Part shown: positions 34,244 to 43,375 of the stretch, piece by piece
How the letters are laid out: the number at the start of each line of letters is the position of its first letter
Numbering within the stretch: the stretch's first letter is position 1
DNA from: Collinsella provencensis
GTDB lineage: Bacteria; Actinomycetota; Coriobacteriia; Coriobacteriales; Coriobacteriaceae
NCBI RefSeq assembly: GCF_900199705.1
Contig: NZ_LT904908.1
Span: forward strand, 1,597,452 to 1,661,451
DNA: 64,000 nucleotides
Direction: 5' to 3'
Notes under the pieces: generated by a model
Databases searched by the model: none
What the model was told of the DNA's origin: nothing
What the model saw: only the letters and a program-made list of their open reading frames with translations
Program-made: the position numbers and the translations under genes

Positions 34244-34328
34244 TACGAACATTGGAGCATTTGAAGGTGCGGTAGGCCTTTCATATTTGAGCTGCGACAC
34301 CTTGTGCTTCTCTGAGATGTGATGACTC

Positions 34329-34362
34329 ACGCCCCTGGTTCATTTGAACTGGGGGCGTTTTT
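34329..34362 (+). terminator. Terminator after the RGG-repeat gene
   Basis: ACGCCCCTGGTTCA and TGAACTGGGGGCGT form a 14-bp stem with a 2-nt loop, followed by TTTTT. Confidence 0.9.
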
Positions 34363-34438
34363 GTATGGATTGGTGTCGTTGCGTAGTTCATTTTGTGTTG
34401 GTCATAAGGATTACGGTCACCCGGAGAGTCATTGTAAA

Positions 34439-34521
34439 TTGAACTCAATACTGTGCTAGACTACAAAAATGAACTTAAGGTTCAAAGCAATATCAGAGTT
34501 TGCAATTGAAATTGAACTTAG
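34439..34521 (+). promoter_or_regulatory. Promoter and operators of the HTH-aminotransferase gene
   Basis: -35 TTGAAC (34439-34444), 17-bp spacer, -10 TACAAA (34462-34467). The element TGAACTTAAGGTTCA (34470-34484) is a perfect TGAAC-N5-GTTCA inverted repeat across the expected transcription start. Related half-sites ATTGAACT occur at 34438 and 34511. The arrangement fits autorepression by the gene's own HTH domain (inference). Confidence 0.6.
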
Positions 34522-34532
34522 GAGATTGAGCA

Positions 34533-36149
34533 ATGCAACAGGTCTTTTCCAATCGCCTTAAACAGGCAATGGAACAAAAGGGCTTCAAGCAAGCCGATCT
34601 CATTCAAGAAGCCGGTTCCCGAGGAAAGAAGCTTGGAAAAAGCCAGGTCAGCCAGTATGTGAGCGGAAAGACCGTCCCTCGTCCGGCAGTTGCTGAATTG
34701 CTTGCCGACATCCTTGGGGTCGAGCTTCCGTGGCTCATGGGTGATGCATGGGTCGTTGAACATGGAGCATCGGGAGATGGCACCGGCATTGAGCAGGCAT
34801 GTGCTCAGGCGGGGGAGACGAGTTCAACCGCCACACACGCCGTCGAACGAGCCACGGCGCGGCCTGCCGCCGCTTCTCCTTTGTCCATCAGCAATACCCC
34901 CACCGAAAGGAACTCAAACATGACCACGCCCGTTCGCACATTTAAGAAGTCCTCTAAACTCGATAACGTTCTCTATGACGTTCGCGGCCCCGTACTCGAC
35001 GAGGCGAATCGCCTCGAGGCCGAAGGCGCTCATATCCTCAAGCTCAATATTGGTAACCCGGCGCCGTTCGGCTTCCGCACCCCCTTCGAGGTCATTCAGG
35101 ACATGCGCGATCAGCTGCCCGATTGTGAGGGATATTCCGACTCGCGCGGTCTGTTCTCGGCTCGCAAGGCAATCATGCAGTATTCGCAGATCAAGAACCT
35201 GCCCAATGTGAGCATGGACGGCATTTATACAGGCAATGGCGTGTCCGAGCTCATCAACCTCTGCATGCAGGCGCTTCTCGACAACGGCGATGAGATTCTG
35301 ATTCCCAGCCCGGACTATCCGCTCTGGACGGCGTGCGCGACGCTTTCGGGCGGTACGCCGGTGCATTATCGTTGCGATGAGCAGGCGGAATGGAACCCTG
35401 ATCTGGCGGATATCGAGGCCAAGATCACGCCTCGTACCAAGGCGATCGTCATCATCAACCCGAATAACCCCACGGGTGCGGTGTATGCGCGCGAGATTCT
35501 CGAGGGAATCGTTAAGATTGCCCGCAAGCATCAGCTGATGATTTTCTCTGACGAGATTTACGACCGCCTGTGCATGGACGATGCCGAGCACATCTCCATT
35601 GCGAGCCTCGCTCCTGACCTGTTCTGCGTGACGTTCTCTGGCTTGTCGAAGTCACATATGATTGCCGGCTATCGTATTGGCTGGATGGTCATTTCGGGCA
35701 ACAAGAAGCTCGGCGAAGACTTCATGTACGGCGTGAACATGCTATCCAACATGCGCCTGTGCTCCAACGTGCCAGCGCAGTCCATCGTACAAACGGCGTT
35801 GGGTGGACATCAGTCGGTCAAGGATTATGTGGTGCCAGGCGGTCGCGTGTACGAGCAGCGCAACTACGTGTACGAGGCGCTTAACGCCATCGACGGCATC
35901 ACGGCGGTTAAGCCCAAGGCGGCGTTCTACATCTTCCCCAAGATGGACATCAAGAAGTTCAATATTCACGATGATGAGCAATTTGCGCTCGATTTGCTGC
36001 ACCAGAAGGGCATTCTCATCACGCGCGGCGGTGGCTTTAATTGGCCTGAGCCCGACCACTTCCGTATCGTGTATCTGCCGCGCATGGAGGTCCTGCGCGA
36101 GTCGATGGAAGATCTTGCCGAGTTCTTTGCGACGTATCGCCAGGCATAG
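34533..36149 (+). CDS. XRE-type HTH fused to an AlaA-like aminotransferase
   Basis: A 538-residue fusion. Residues 1-70 form an XRE HTH (FSNRLKQAMEQKGFKQADLIQEAG, LGKSQVSQYVSGKTVPRPA). A 60-residue low-complexity linker leads to a complete class I aminotransferase closely resembling AlaA, the glutamate-pyruvate transaminase: LNIGNPAPFGF, YTGNGVSELI, IINPNNPTGAVY, FSDEIYDRL and the PLP-lysine motif GLSKSHMIAGYRIGWM. An internal ATG at 34920 behind AAAGGA could make the enzyme alone. MocR regulators fuse a GntR-type domain to an aminotransferase; here the HTH is a different fold. It likely links alanine or PLP status to transcription (inference). Confidence 0.88.
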   Translation: MQQVFSNRLKQAMEQKGFKQADLIQEAGSRGKKLGKSQVSQYVSGKTVPRPAVAELLADILGVELPWLMGDAWVVEHGASGDGTGIEQACAQAGETSSTATHAVERATARPAAASPLSISNTPTERNSNMTTPVRTFKKSSKLDNVLYDVRGPVLDEANRLEAEGAHILKLNIGNPAPFGFRTPFEVIQDMRDQLPDCEGYSDSRGLFSARKAIMQYSQIKNLPNVSMDGIYTGNGVSELINLCMQALLDNGDEILIPSPDYPLWTACATLSGGTPVHYRCDEQAEWNPDLADIEAKITPRTKAIVIINPNNPTGAVYAREILEGIVKIARKHQLMIFSDEIYDRLCMDDAEHISIASLAPDLFCVTFSGLSKSHMIAGYRIGWMVISGNKKLGEDFMYGVNMLSNMRLCSNVPAQSIVQTALGGHQSVKDYVVPGGRVYEQRNYVYEALNAIDGITAVKPKAAFYIFPKMDIKKFNIHDDEQFALDLLHQKGILITRGGGFNWPEPDHFRIVYLPRMEVLRESMEDLAEFFATYRQA

Positions 36150-36260
36150 CTTCTGGTGCCGATTGCGTTGGACTTGCGGCATGGAAGCGTGGCTGGCAAG
36201 CAAAATGCGTTTTGAGCGATAACGCGAGCGTCTGTGCAACTGGCTTGCACATTCAACTGA

Positions 36261-36297
36261 AAGGGCGGACTCGAATTTCTCGAGCCCGCCCTTTTTC
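36261..36297. terminator. Terminator between the aminotransferase and rubrerythrin genes
   Basis: AAGGGCGGACTCGA and TCTCGAGCCCGCCCTT pair, followed by TTTTTC. It lies between convergent genes. Confidence 0.85.
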
Positions 36298-36351
36298 ACA
36301 GGTTAATGCAGGTGCGCGGCGCGTTTTCGCGCTACGCGGCGTTTCTGCGGC

Positions 36352-36909
36352 TTAGCCGAAGTAGCGCTTCAGAAGACCGGCGAACGCCTTGCCGTGACGA
36401 GCCTCGTCGCGAGCCATCTCGTGCACGGTGTCGTGAATGGCGTCGAGACCGGCAGCCTTGGCGCGCTTGGCCAGATCGAACTTGCCAGCGGTGGCGCCGT
36501 TCTCGGCGTCAACACGCATCTCGAGGTTCTTCTTGGTGGAGTCGGTCACGACCTCACCCAGGAGCTCGGCGAACTTGGCGGCATGCTCGGCCTCCTCGTA
36601 AGCGGCCTTCTCCCAGTAGAGACCGATCTCAGGGTAACCCTCGCGATGGGCAACGCGAGCCATGGCCAGGTACATACCGACCTCGGAGCACTCGCCCTCG
36701 AAGTTGGAGCGGAGGTCGGCGATGATATCCTCGGAGACGCCCTCGTCGTGGCCGATGCCCACAACGTGCTCGGCAGCCCAGGTCATCTCGCCGGCCTGCT
36801 TGGTGAAGCGCTCACCGGCAACGCCGCACTGGGGGCACTTGAAATCGGCGGGCAGCTCCTCGCCATCGAACTCCTCAACATAACCGCAAACGGGGCAAAC
36901 GAACTTCAT
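36352..36909 (-). CDS. Reverse rubrerythrin (rubredoxin-diiron peroxidase)
   Basis: A 185-residue rubrerythrin with the domain order reversed: the rubredoxin part is N-terminal (CPVC near residue 5 and CPQC near 30) and the diiron four-helix bundle follows ([42 protein letters not shown]). Such proteins reduce hydrogen peroxide in anaerobes. A minus-strand -10 TATAAT lies at 36977-36982, with TTGTCG further upstream. It follows the nicotinamidase-like gene on the same strand after about 150 bp. Confidence 0.95.
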   Translation of the reverse strand: MKFVCPVCGYVEEFDGEELPADFKCPQCGVAGERFTKQAGEMTWAAEHVVGIGHDEGVSEDIIADLRSNFEGECSEVGMYLAMARVAHREGYPEIGLYWEKAAYEEAEHAAKFAELLGEVVTDSTKKNLEMRVDAENGATAGKFDLAKRAKAAGLDAIHDTVHEMARDEARHGKAFAGLLKRYFG

Positions 36910-37058
36910 GTTGTTCTCCTTCGAACGTATGACACTTTACGCGTTCCTTGCTTTTGACTTGGAATCGCGCAGGATGATTATAGTATGTCAAAACCCCGAC
37001 AAAAATGATTCCAATCTGATAACATTTGTAGCTCGATTCTCAAATAGTTCACAACCTC

Positions 37059-37595
37059 TTAGGCGTCAAGCACGTTGACCTGGCAGCTGCGCATGGTTGC
37101 AAGCGCAGCTTCGTGAGCAGCGGGGGTAACGCCAGCGCAAAGCATGGGGTTGACGATGAGCGGGATCTCGGGGAGATGTGCCTTGATGGTGAGGGCGTTG
37201 CTCACCACGCAGATGTCGGTGCACAGGCCGCAGAGCTCAATGGAGTCGATAGGGTTGGCGTCGTTTTGCGCAACGAGCCGCTGGGCGAGTTCAAGGGAAC
37301 CAAACGTGGGCTTTTCAAAGACGGTGGCGTCGTGTTCAGCGCGAACATCTTCGAGCGCGGGAATGAGCTCCCAGCCCTGCGTGCCGCGGATGCAATGGGG
37401 AACGGGAAGGTTGCGACCTTCCTGCGTGGAGGCGTAGTCGTCGCCGTGCGTGTCTTTGGTGAACACGACGGTACCGTCAAACGAGCGTGCGTGCTCAACG
37501 ACAGCGCCTGCGATTGCCTGGGCTTCTGCCGTGCCGAGGGCGCCGTCGACGAAATCGTTTTGCATATCGACGACGATGAGGAAGTTGTTTGCCAT
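37059..37595 (-). CDS. Isochorismatase-family cysteine hydrolase, nicotinamidase-like
   Basis: A 178-residue hydrolase from the ATG ending at 37595, behind AAAGGA. The Asp of FLIVVDMQNDFVDGALGT, a Lys in EKPTFGSLELAQ and the nucleophile region ELCGLCTDICVVSNAL with Cys make the catalytic triad of nicotinamidases (PncA). TKDTHGDDYASTQEGRNLPVPHC carries the metal-binding Asp/His pattern. It probably deamidates nicotinamide for NAD salvage, although other amide substrates are possible. Two upstream in-frame ATGs lack a good site. Confidence 0.85.
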   Translation of the reverse strand: MANNFLIVVDMQNDFVDGALGTAEAQAIAGAVVEHARSFDGTVVFTKDTHGDDYASTQEGRNLPVPHCIRGTQGWELIPALEDVRAEHDATVFEKPTFGSLELAQRLVAQNDANPIDSIELCGLCTDICVVSNALTIKAHLPEIPLIVNPMLCAGVTPAAHEAALATMRSCQVNVLDA

Positions 37596-37846
37596 GGGTG
37601 AATCCTTTGCAGCGGTGGGGGACATGCAGGATTCATTGTAATTCGGCGGGGCGAGATCGGCCGTTCCATTGAGAAAGAAACAGACAAGGACATAAGCTGC
37701 TTTTGGATGGATGCGGCGTGTCACGACATGGTGCATCGCATCATGGGCGCGCGATGCGGTCTTCTTTTTTGTCCGAACGAATCAATAAACTCACGTGAAA
37801 AGAAGCACAACGCTTCGAGGTGAGATATGACCTGAAGGGAGTCATC

Positions 37847-38221
37847 ATGTTCGAGCCGTCACGCACGTTGTTTACCTGCCATATCGCCGGATTCCAATAC
37901 TACGACGGGGCGCTTGTCCTATCTGAGCTTAAGCCTGGGATGACGCTCGACTTGGTTCCAGTGCTGGACAATCCGCACGATCCTGAGGCGGTTGCCGTTA
38001 AATACAATGGAATCATGACGGGGTACATCCCCGCCCATCTTGTAGGACCGCTTTCCGCCATGTGCTACTTTGGGCATAGAGACGTGTTCGAGTGTCGCGT
38101 GCTTCAGGTGGCGCCAGAAAATGACCCTTGGGAACAGGTGCGTATCGGCGTCTTGGTGAGGGATTGCAGGACAGCCCAAACGTTCGGAACGGCCCATTGC
38201 AATCCGCAGGACATCATATAG
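37847..38221 (+). CDS. HIRAN-domain protein
   Basis: A 124-residue single-domain protein. The pattern FTCHIAGFQYYDGALVL, ELKPGMTLDLVPVLDNPHD, EAVAVKYNGIMTGYIP matches the HIRAN domain, which in eukaryotic HLTF binds DNA 3' ends at stalled forks. Bacterial stand-alone versions are of unknown function and may detect damaged DNA. Start ATG 37847 behind GAAGGGAG. It precedes the DUF2130 gene by 86 bp on the same strand, so the two may be linked. Confidence 0.75.
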   Translation: MFEPSRTLFTCHIAGFQYYDGALVLSELKPGMTLDLVPVLDNPHDPEAVAVKYNGIMTGYIPAHLVGPLSAMCYFGHRDVFECRVLQVAPENDPWEQVRIGVLVRDCRTAQTFGTAHCNPQDII

Positions 38222-38307
38222 TTTGCGCAAGATGTCCGCGCGAACGGATATAGTTGGGGAGAGCAAAAGGCTGCCGGGTGAATCGGCGACGAAGCGAGGG
38301 AGCGTGC

Positions 38308-39750
38308 ATGAACGAGATTAAGTGCCCCAAGTGTGGAACGGTTATTTCGGTCGATGAAAGCGACTACGAAAGCATCGTGCGCCAGGTGCGTGACGAGCAG
38401 TTCACGCACGAGCTGCATGAGCGCATGGAGGCGATGGAGCACGAGCGTGCACAGGCGGTCGAGTTGGCGCGCACCGAGGCACAGGCCGAACTTGATCGGC
38501 AACTTGCCGCTCAACAGCAGGCCCATCAACAGAGCGAGGCCAAACGCGATGCGCAGATTGTCGAGCTGCAGGCAAAGCTCGACGCTGCCGCTACGGAACG
38601 CGAGGCTGCGATGCGTGTTGCGGAATCCGCGGCACGCGAGGAGCTTTCGAAGGACATTTCCGAGCGCGATGCCGCGATCGCCGAGCTCAAGGCGAAGCTT
38701 GAGGCCGCAGGGAAGAGTCGTGATCTTGAGGTGGCGCAGGCTGTTACTGAGGAGCGCACGGCATTTAACGAGGAGCGCACGCAGCTTACACACGAGCTCG
38801 ATGCTGTCCAGTTTGCCCTTGCACGTGAGCGTGACGCGCGTTCAGCTGAACAGGAGGCGCGCGCGGTGGAGAAGCAGCAAATCGAGACTGCGCACGCGCT
38901 CGAGCTGGAACAGGCTCGCAAAAACTCGCAGGAACTCATCCGGTACAAAGACGAGGAAATCGAGCGCCTGCGTGACATGAAGGCGCGTCTGTCCACCAAG
39001 ATGGTGGGCGAGACCCTCGAGCAGCACTGCGAAACCCAGTTCAACCAGATTCGCATGGCGGCGTTTCCCAACGCATATTTCGAAAAAGACAATGATGTCG
39101 TGGACGGCACCAAGGGCGATTTCGTTTTTTGCGAGCGTGACGAGAACGGCAACGAGATTCTCTCCATTATGTTCGAGATGAAGAACGAAAACGATACGAC
39201 CGCCACCAAGCACAAGAACGAGGACTTCTTCAAGAAGCTTGACTCCGATCGCAAGAAGAAGCGCTGCGAATATGCCATTCTGGTCACGCTGCTCGAGCCG
39301 GAAAGCGAGCTGTACAACGCGGGTATTGTGGACGTGAGTTATCGCTACGAAAAGATGTACGTCATTCGCCCCCAGTTCTTCATTCCCATTATCACGCTGC
39401 TGCGCAATGCCGCTATGAATTCACTGGCATATAAGCAGGAGCTCGCCTTGGTGCGTCAGCAGAATGTCGACGTGACGAATTTCGAGGAGAAGCTGCTGGA
39501 CTTCCGGTCGGGTTTTGCGCGCAATTACGATTTGGCAAGCCGCAAGTTCCAAACGGCGGTTGAGGAAATCGACAAAACCATCGAGCATCTGCAAAAGGTG
39601 AAGAGCAATTTGCTTTCGAGTGGAAACAACCTGCGTTTGGCCAATGATAAGGCGCAGGACCTTACCATTCGCAAACTTACGCGCGGAAATCCCACCATGA
39701 AGGCCGCGTTTGATGAGGCGCGTAAGCAGCAGGAGTCGAGCGAGGAGTAA
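38308..39750 (+). CDS. DUF2130 coiled-coil protein
   Basis: A 480-residue protein with an N-terminal zinc-ribbon-like CPKCGTVI, a long coiled coil (residues about 20-235, rich in Ala, Glu and Gln) and the C-terminal DUF2130 domain ([54 protein letters not shown]). The last part has the look of a restriction-type nuclease fold with Asp and Glu-X-Lys (MFEMKNEN), so DNA binding or cleavage is plausible. Function is not established. Start ATG 38308 behind GCGAGGGAG. Confidence 0.85.
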   Translation: MNEIKCPKCGTVISVDESDYESIVRQVRDEQFTHELHERMEAMEHERAQAVELARTEAQAELDRQLAAQQQAHQQSEAKRDAQIVELQAKLDAAATEREAAMRVAESAAREELSKDISERDAAIAELKAKLEAAGKSRDLEVAQAVTEERTAFNEERTQLTHELDAVQFALARERDARSAEQEARAVEKQQIETAHALELEQARKNSQELIRYKDEEIERLRDMKARLSTKMVGETLEQHCETQFNQIRMAAFPNAYFEKDNDVVDGTKGDFVFCERDENGNEILSIMFEMKNENDTTATKHKNEDFFKKLDSDRKKKRCEYAILVTLLEPESELYNAGIVDVSYRYEKMYVIRPQFFIPIITLLRNAAMNSLAYKQELALVRQQNVDVTNFEEKLLDFRSGFARNYDLASRKFQTAVEEIDKTIEHLQKVKSNLLSSGNNLRLANDKAQDLTIRKLTRGNPTMKAAFDEARKQQESSEE

Positions 39751-40032
39751 ATGCGGAACTGCGTGCGGAGTTGCGAGGAAGGCTGCGGCTTTGAATGATT
39801 GGGACAATTGAGTAGAGCGCCTCACGCAAAGAGCCCGGGGGCGATGCGAACTCGAGCGTGAGAGATGCGGGCAATGGCGTGTGATGCGGGGATCGCGACG
39901 AGTGCGCGAGAAGATGCGACATGAAAAACTGGCATATAGATGACATGTGCAAATAAGCGTCGCAGTATCATTACCGCGTAGCTATCGGATACAATCAGAC
40001 CTGCATAAAACGTGTGTTTTCAAGGAGGCATC

Positions 40033-41016
40033 ATGGATTCCAACAAGCGTCCGGACGACATGGTTCGCATTACGACTCCCGAGCTGGCTCAGGCGTTCAT
40101 CGACGAGCAGGTTGCTGCCTGCCGCGAGCAGATCGGAGACAAGAAGGTGCTGCTGGCTCTTTCTGGCGGTGTGGACTCTTCGGTCGTTGCTGCACTGCTG
40201 ATCAAGGCTGTTGGTAAGCAGCTCATCTGCGTGCACGTGAACCACGGCCTCATGCGCAAGGGCGAGTCCGAGCAGGTCATCGACGTGTTCCAGAACCAGC
40301 TCGATGCCAATCTGGTGTATGTCGATGTCACCGATCGCTTCCTTGATTTGCTCGCCGGCGTTGAGGAGCCTGAGCGCAAGCGTAAGATTATCGGCGCCGA
40401 GTTCATTCGCGTGTTCGAGGAGGAAGCCCGCAAAGTGGGCGACGAAGTCAGCTTCCTCGCTCAGGGCACTATCTATCCTGACATTCTCGAGTCTGACGGC
40501 GTGAAGGCCCACCACAACGTGGGCGGTCTGCCCGACGACCTGCAGTTCGAGCTCTGCGAGCCCGTCAAGCTGCTCTTCAAGGACGAGGTGCGTGTGATTG
40601 GCCGCGAGCTCGGTTTGCCCGAGAACATGGTTGAGCGTCAGCCGTTCCCCGGTCCTGGCCTGGGTGTCCGTTGCCTTGGCGCCATCACTCGCGATCGTCT
40701 TGAGGTGCTGCGCGAGGCTGACGCTATCCTGCGCGAGGAGTTTGCCAACGCCGGTCTTCAGGGCAAGGTGTGGCAGTACTTTGTGAGCGTGCCCGATTTC
40801 CGCGTTACCGGCGTGCGCGAGGGCAAACGCCTGTATGGCTGGCCGGCGTTCATTCGCGCGGTCAACACCGTCGACGCCATGACTGCTGAGGTGCCTGAGC
40901 TCGATTGGGCGCTGCTCAAGAAGATCGGCGGTCGCATTTCCGCCGAGGTTCCGGGCATCTGCCGTGTGCTGTATGACCTTACGCCGAAGCCCTGCGGAAC
41001 GATTGAGTTCGAGTAA
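40033..41016 (+). CDS. guaA: GMP synthase ATP-pyrophosphatase subunit, without glutaminase domain
   Basis: A 327-residue protein covering only the ATPPase and dimerisation parts of GMP synthetase, which turns XMP into GMP. The PP-loop LALSGGVDSSVVAALL is near residue 40, followed by HVNHGLMRKGES, GTIYPDILES, FPGPGLGVRCLG and a C-terminal KPCGTIEFE. Bacterial GuaA is usually a fusion of about 510 residues with an N-terminal class I glutaminase; that part is missing here and no such gene lies in the neighbourhood. It must use a separate glutaminase subunit, as in archaea, or free ammonia. ATG 40033 follows AAGGAGG. A -10-like TACAAT lies at 39991-39996. Confidence 0.92.
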   Translation: MDSNKRPDDMVRITTPELAQAFIDEQVAACREQIGDKKVLLALSGGVDSSVVAALLIKAVGKQLICVHVNHGLMRKGESEQVIDVFQNQLDANLVYVDVTDRFLDLLAGVEEPERKRKIIGAEFIRVFEEEARKVGDEVSFLAQGTIYPDILESDGVKAHHNVGGLPDDLQFELCEPVKLLFKDEVRVIGRELGLPENMVERQPFPGPGLGVRCLGAITRDRLEVLREADAILREEFANAGLQGKVWQYFVSVPDFRVTGVREGKRLYGWPAFIRAVNTVDAMTAEVPELDWALLKKIGGRISAEVPGICRVLYDLTPKPCGTIEFE

Positions 41017-41293
41017 GAAATTTATAAGTTATGGGGGGAATAAACTGACGAAAAGAATAATTTACCCCGATAACTAAGGTATTTGCAATGCTGGCTTCAG
41101 TCGAGAGATTGGGGCCAGTATGCGTCTGCTCAAGCGTGAGGACTACCTCGAGAAGATTTGCGGTTTCTATCAACTTCATCATCACGCGCGATCGCACTGC
41201 GTTTGCGAGTCCATGGGTTAAAGCGTATTCTGCACGGGAGTTTTTGAAGCTATTCCCCGTGAATGAGTGATTATCCAGCTCGTATGACAGGGC
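41017..41293. other. Intergenic region after the GMP synthase gene
   Basis: Contains an AT-rich inverted repeat (GGGGAATAAA...TTTACCCC, about 41033-41074), a possible gene remnant (41120-41221) and the terminator beginning at 41294. No intact gene is visible. Confidence 0.5.
41120..41221 (+). pseudogene. Possible N-terminal remnant of a DUF4143-type ATPase
   Basis: A 33-codon frame begins MRLLKREDYLEKICGFYQ, which resembles the first residues of AAA_14/DUF4143 ATPases, where LKR..YL.KI.GF is followed by a Walker A. Here the frame decays into a His/Arg-rich stretch and stops before any P-loop. An intact family member lies at 17146-18483. The match is short, so this is tentative. Confidence 0.35.
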
Positions 41294-41337
41294 AAAACAA
41301 CGGGCGTCCGATCACAGTGGTCGGACGCCCGTTTTGT
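41294..41337. terminator. Bidirectional terminator between the GMP synthase and RpiR genes
   Basis: CGGGCGTCCGA and TCGGACGCCCG form an 11-bp perfect stem, with AAAACAA before and TTTTG after, so it can serve both converging transcripts. Confidence 0.88.
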
Positions 41338-41372
41338 ACGATGCAGATTTAATAAGATGAACCGGATCAATT

Positions 41373-42179
41373 TTATTTTGAGATCTTAACGCCCACCAGG
41401 GGAGGAAGCATGACGGGATCCTTCCCGATCCTTTGAGATACAGAAATCATCAACAGGCTGCAGAAAAACAGCATTGATGTCATCGGCTCCAAATAAATCG
41501 GATAACGCTCGGTTTGCCATGTTGGCAGCACGAAAGTTTCATCCACCAAAGACTTGAGGGGATGTGCTGACGTGTGCGTAATCATGATGGTACGTGGACG
41601 TTTTTTATGGGGGGTCTCTTGCAAGACGTTTAGCAACAGTCGTTGTGTGTCATTTTTTGTTGAAAAGATGATGAGCAAATCTTCAGCCGTGGCGGTGTGC
41701 ATTTGGACCATTTCACCGCCCGCTGGAATGTTGTAGCAGGGAACATTATATTTGAGAAGCTCTAGTGAGAGCATCTGTGCGGGAGGCGAGCTCAAACCGC
41801 CGCCTGTGGTGTAAACCATACGAGCGCCTAAGATTCGGTCGCAGAGCTCGGTAATTCGCTTTTTTGGAATTGCCTTTTCGGTTGCCTTGATCATTGAGCA
41901 CAGGTATATAGAAGGATCTCCGTCCGGATCTTGTGGAGTGCTGTTTTCCGCCTGTGCAATCGAAAGCAACAGCGAGGTTCTAAAATCTCCGAAGCTTTCA
42001 AAGCCTACTTTCTGACAAAAACGGCTTATCGCACTTTGAGACACCCCGACGTAGCTCGCGGCAAGTGTTGTGGTGCTTTGAATAAAATACTCGGGCTCTC
42101 TGAGTACCGCTTCGTAGATTCGCCGATCAGTTGGAGTAAAGCTCGAACTATATGAAGCGAGTTGTTCGATAACGTTCAT
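41373..42179 (-). CDS. RpiR/MurR-family transcriptional regulator with SIS domain
   Basis: A 268-residue regulator: an N-terminal HTH_6 domain (FTPTDRRIYEAVLREPEYFIQS, LAASYVGVSQSAISRFCQKVGF) and a C-terminal SIS sugar-phosphate-binding domain (RMVYTTGGGLSSPPAQMLSLELLKY; LLIIFSTKNDTQRLL). It is divergent from the PTS operon, and three related motifs lie between them, so it probably controls that operon in response to a sugar phosphate. The ATG ending at 42179 is behind AAGGACATCCT on the minus strand. Confidence 0.9.
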   Translation of the reverse strand: MNVIEQLASYSSSFTPTDRRIYEAVLREPEYFIQSTTTLAASYVGVSQSAISRFCQKVGFESFGDFRTSLLLSIAQAENSTPQDPDGDPSIYLCSMIKATEKAIPKKRITELCDRILGARMVYTTGGGLSSPPAQMLSLELLKYNVPCYNIPAGGEMVQMHTATAEDLLIIFSTKNDTQRLLLNVLQETPHKKRPRTIMITHTSAHPLKSLVDETFVLPTWQTERYPIYLEPMTSMLFFCSLLMISVSQRIGKDPVMLPPLVGVKISK

Positions 42180-42198
42180 AGGATGTCCTTGAGTGACT

Positions 42199-42377
42199 GA
42201 ATGGTCTATTCAACTTAAATAATACTAACTTGTGACTGCTTGTAAATGAAGGATTCTCCAAAACCGCAAATAGATTATTAAAATAGTCTGTTAACTGCAA
42301 AAACTTAAATTCCGATACAAGTCAACTATCAACATGAGAGAATGAATACACCATTTACCGTCTTAAATAGACCGTTC
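42199..42377. promoter_or_regulatory. Candidate RpiR operator sites between regulator and PTS operon
   Basis: The imperfect palindrome GAATGGTCTATTC (42199-42211, reverse complement GAATAGACCATTC), AATAGTCTGTTA (42282-42293) and AATAGACCGTTC (42366-42377) share the consensus AATAGACCRTTC. The first lies by the regulator start codon and the third about 80 bp before the PTS IIA gene. Confidence 0.5.
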
Positions 42378-42456
42378 AGCATATTCTATTCAAGCATTAT
42401 TGAATCATTCATTCACACTCTTTATCATTGAGGCGTCATCGAAGGAAGGGATCCCT

Positions 42457-42867
42457 GTGTTTGACATTCTGCTAGTTTCCCATGGGCCTGTGGCACAAGC
42501 CATGCTCGATGCGGCTGCCATGGTTTATGGGCCGAGTTCTGAGAGAGTGGCCGCCCTGTGCTTTGAGCCGGGCCAGAGCCAACAAGAGCTGCTCGAGTCC
42601 ATTACAGATGCCATTGATAACGCCAAGGACAATGGAGGGCTTTTGGTCATTTGCGACATATTGGGAGGAAGTCCCTTCCTGATGTCCGCCCAGGCGTATC
42701 AAAACATCGAGAACAGGGCTTCTTTGGAAGTGATTACCGGTATGAACTTGGCCATGATCATCGAGGCCATGGTTTGCAGGGAATCCGCTTCATTGCAGGA
42801 AGCCAAGGAAGCAATCGTTGCAAGCGGCATGCAATCAATTGTCGATTTTGCAGCTCAGATGAACTAA
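42457..42867 (+). CDS. PTS mannose-family IIA component
   Basis: A 136-residue EIIA of the mannose/sorbose class. It starts at the GTG at 42457, behind GAAGGAAGGGA, with the conserved FDILLVSHGPVAQAMLDAA; the His in SHG is the phosphorylation site. DILGGSPFLMSAQ is the family signature. It passes phosphate from HPr to the IIB protein encoded next (10 bp away). Confidence 0.93.
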   Translation: MFDILLVSHGPVAQAMLDAAAMVYGPSSERVAALCFEPGQSQQELLESITDAIDNAKDNGGLLVICDILGGSPFLMSAQAYQNIENRASLEVITGMNLAMIIEAMVCRESASLQEAKEAIVASGMQSIVDFAAQMN

Positions 42868-42877
42868 GGAGGTACCC

Positions 42878-43360
42878 ATGAACATTGTGGCAAGTCGTGT
42901 AGACGAGCGTTTGGTTCACGGTCAGATTATGACTTCGTGGTCAAAGTATTTGCAGCTCAAGCGCATTATCGTTGTTGACGATCAGTTGGCTGTCGATAGC
43001 TTTATGACCACAATCCTGACTATGGCAGCGCCGGCAGGCCTTGAAATCGAGATTCTTTCGGTTGCAGATGCCGCCGCCAAGGTTCAGCAGGACACTTCGC
43101 CTGTTGCCACGATGCTGCTTTTTAAGCGCATCGGACAGGCGAGAGCACTCATAGAGGCACTGAAAGACACCGCGACTCCTCTCATGGAGCTCAACATTGG
43201 CAATGTGGGGTCTGTTCCCGGGCGCACGCAAATCACGAAAAACGTGTTCCTGTCCCCTGAGGAAACGGCCGATATTACCGCCCTTGAAAACCTTGGTATC
43301 AACGTCTTTTTACAGATGCTTTACACCGATTCGGTGGTTTCAGCTCAGGACATTTTGTAA
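42878..43360 (+). CDS. PTS mannose/sorbose-family IIB component
   Basis: A 160-residue EIIB. The phosphorylation-site motif VDERLVHGQIMTSW holds the active His near residue 15. ATG 42878 follows AAGGAGG. The core KRIIVVDDQLAVDSF and the Rossmann-like remainder are typical. Second gene of the PTS operon, 15 bp before the membrane component. Confidence 0.94.
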   Translation: MNIVASRVDERLVHGQIMTSWSKYLQLKRIIVVDDQLAVDSFMTTILTMAAPAGLEIEILSVADAAAKVQQDTSPVATMLLFKRIGQARALIEALKDTATPLMELNIGNVGSVPGRTQITKNVFLSPEETADITALENLGINVFLQMLYTDSVVSAQDIL

Positions 43361-43375
43361 AACGGTAAAGGAGAG

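Noticed and set aside
33311-34330. A 339-codon minus-strand frame rich in Ala and Thr opposite the RGG protein
   Set aside because: The low-complexity Ala/Thr runs are the reverse reading of the Gly-Arg repeats. The plus-strand frame has two ribosome sites and a structured middle part.
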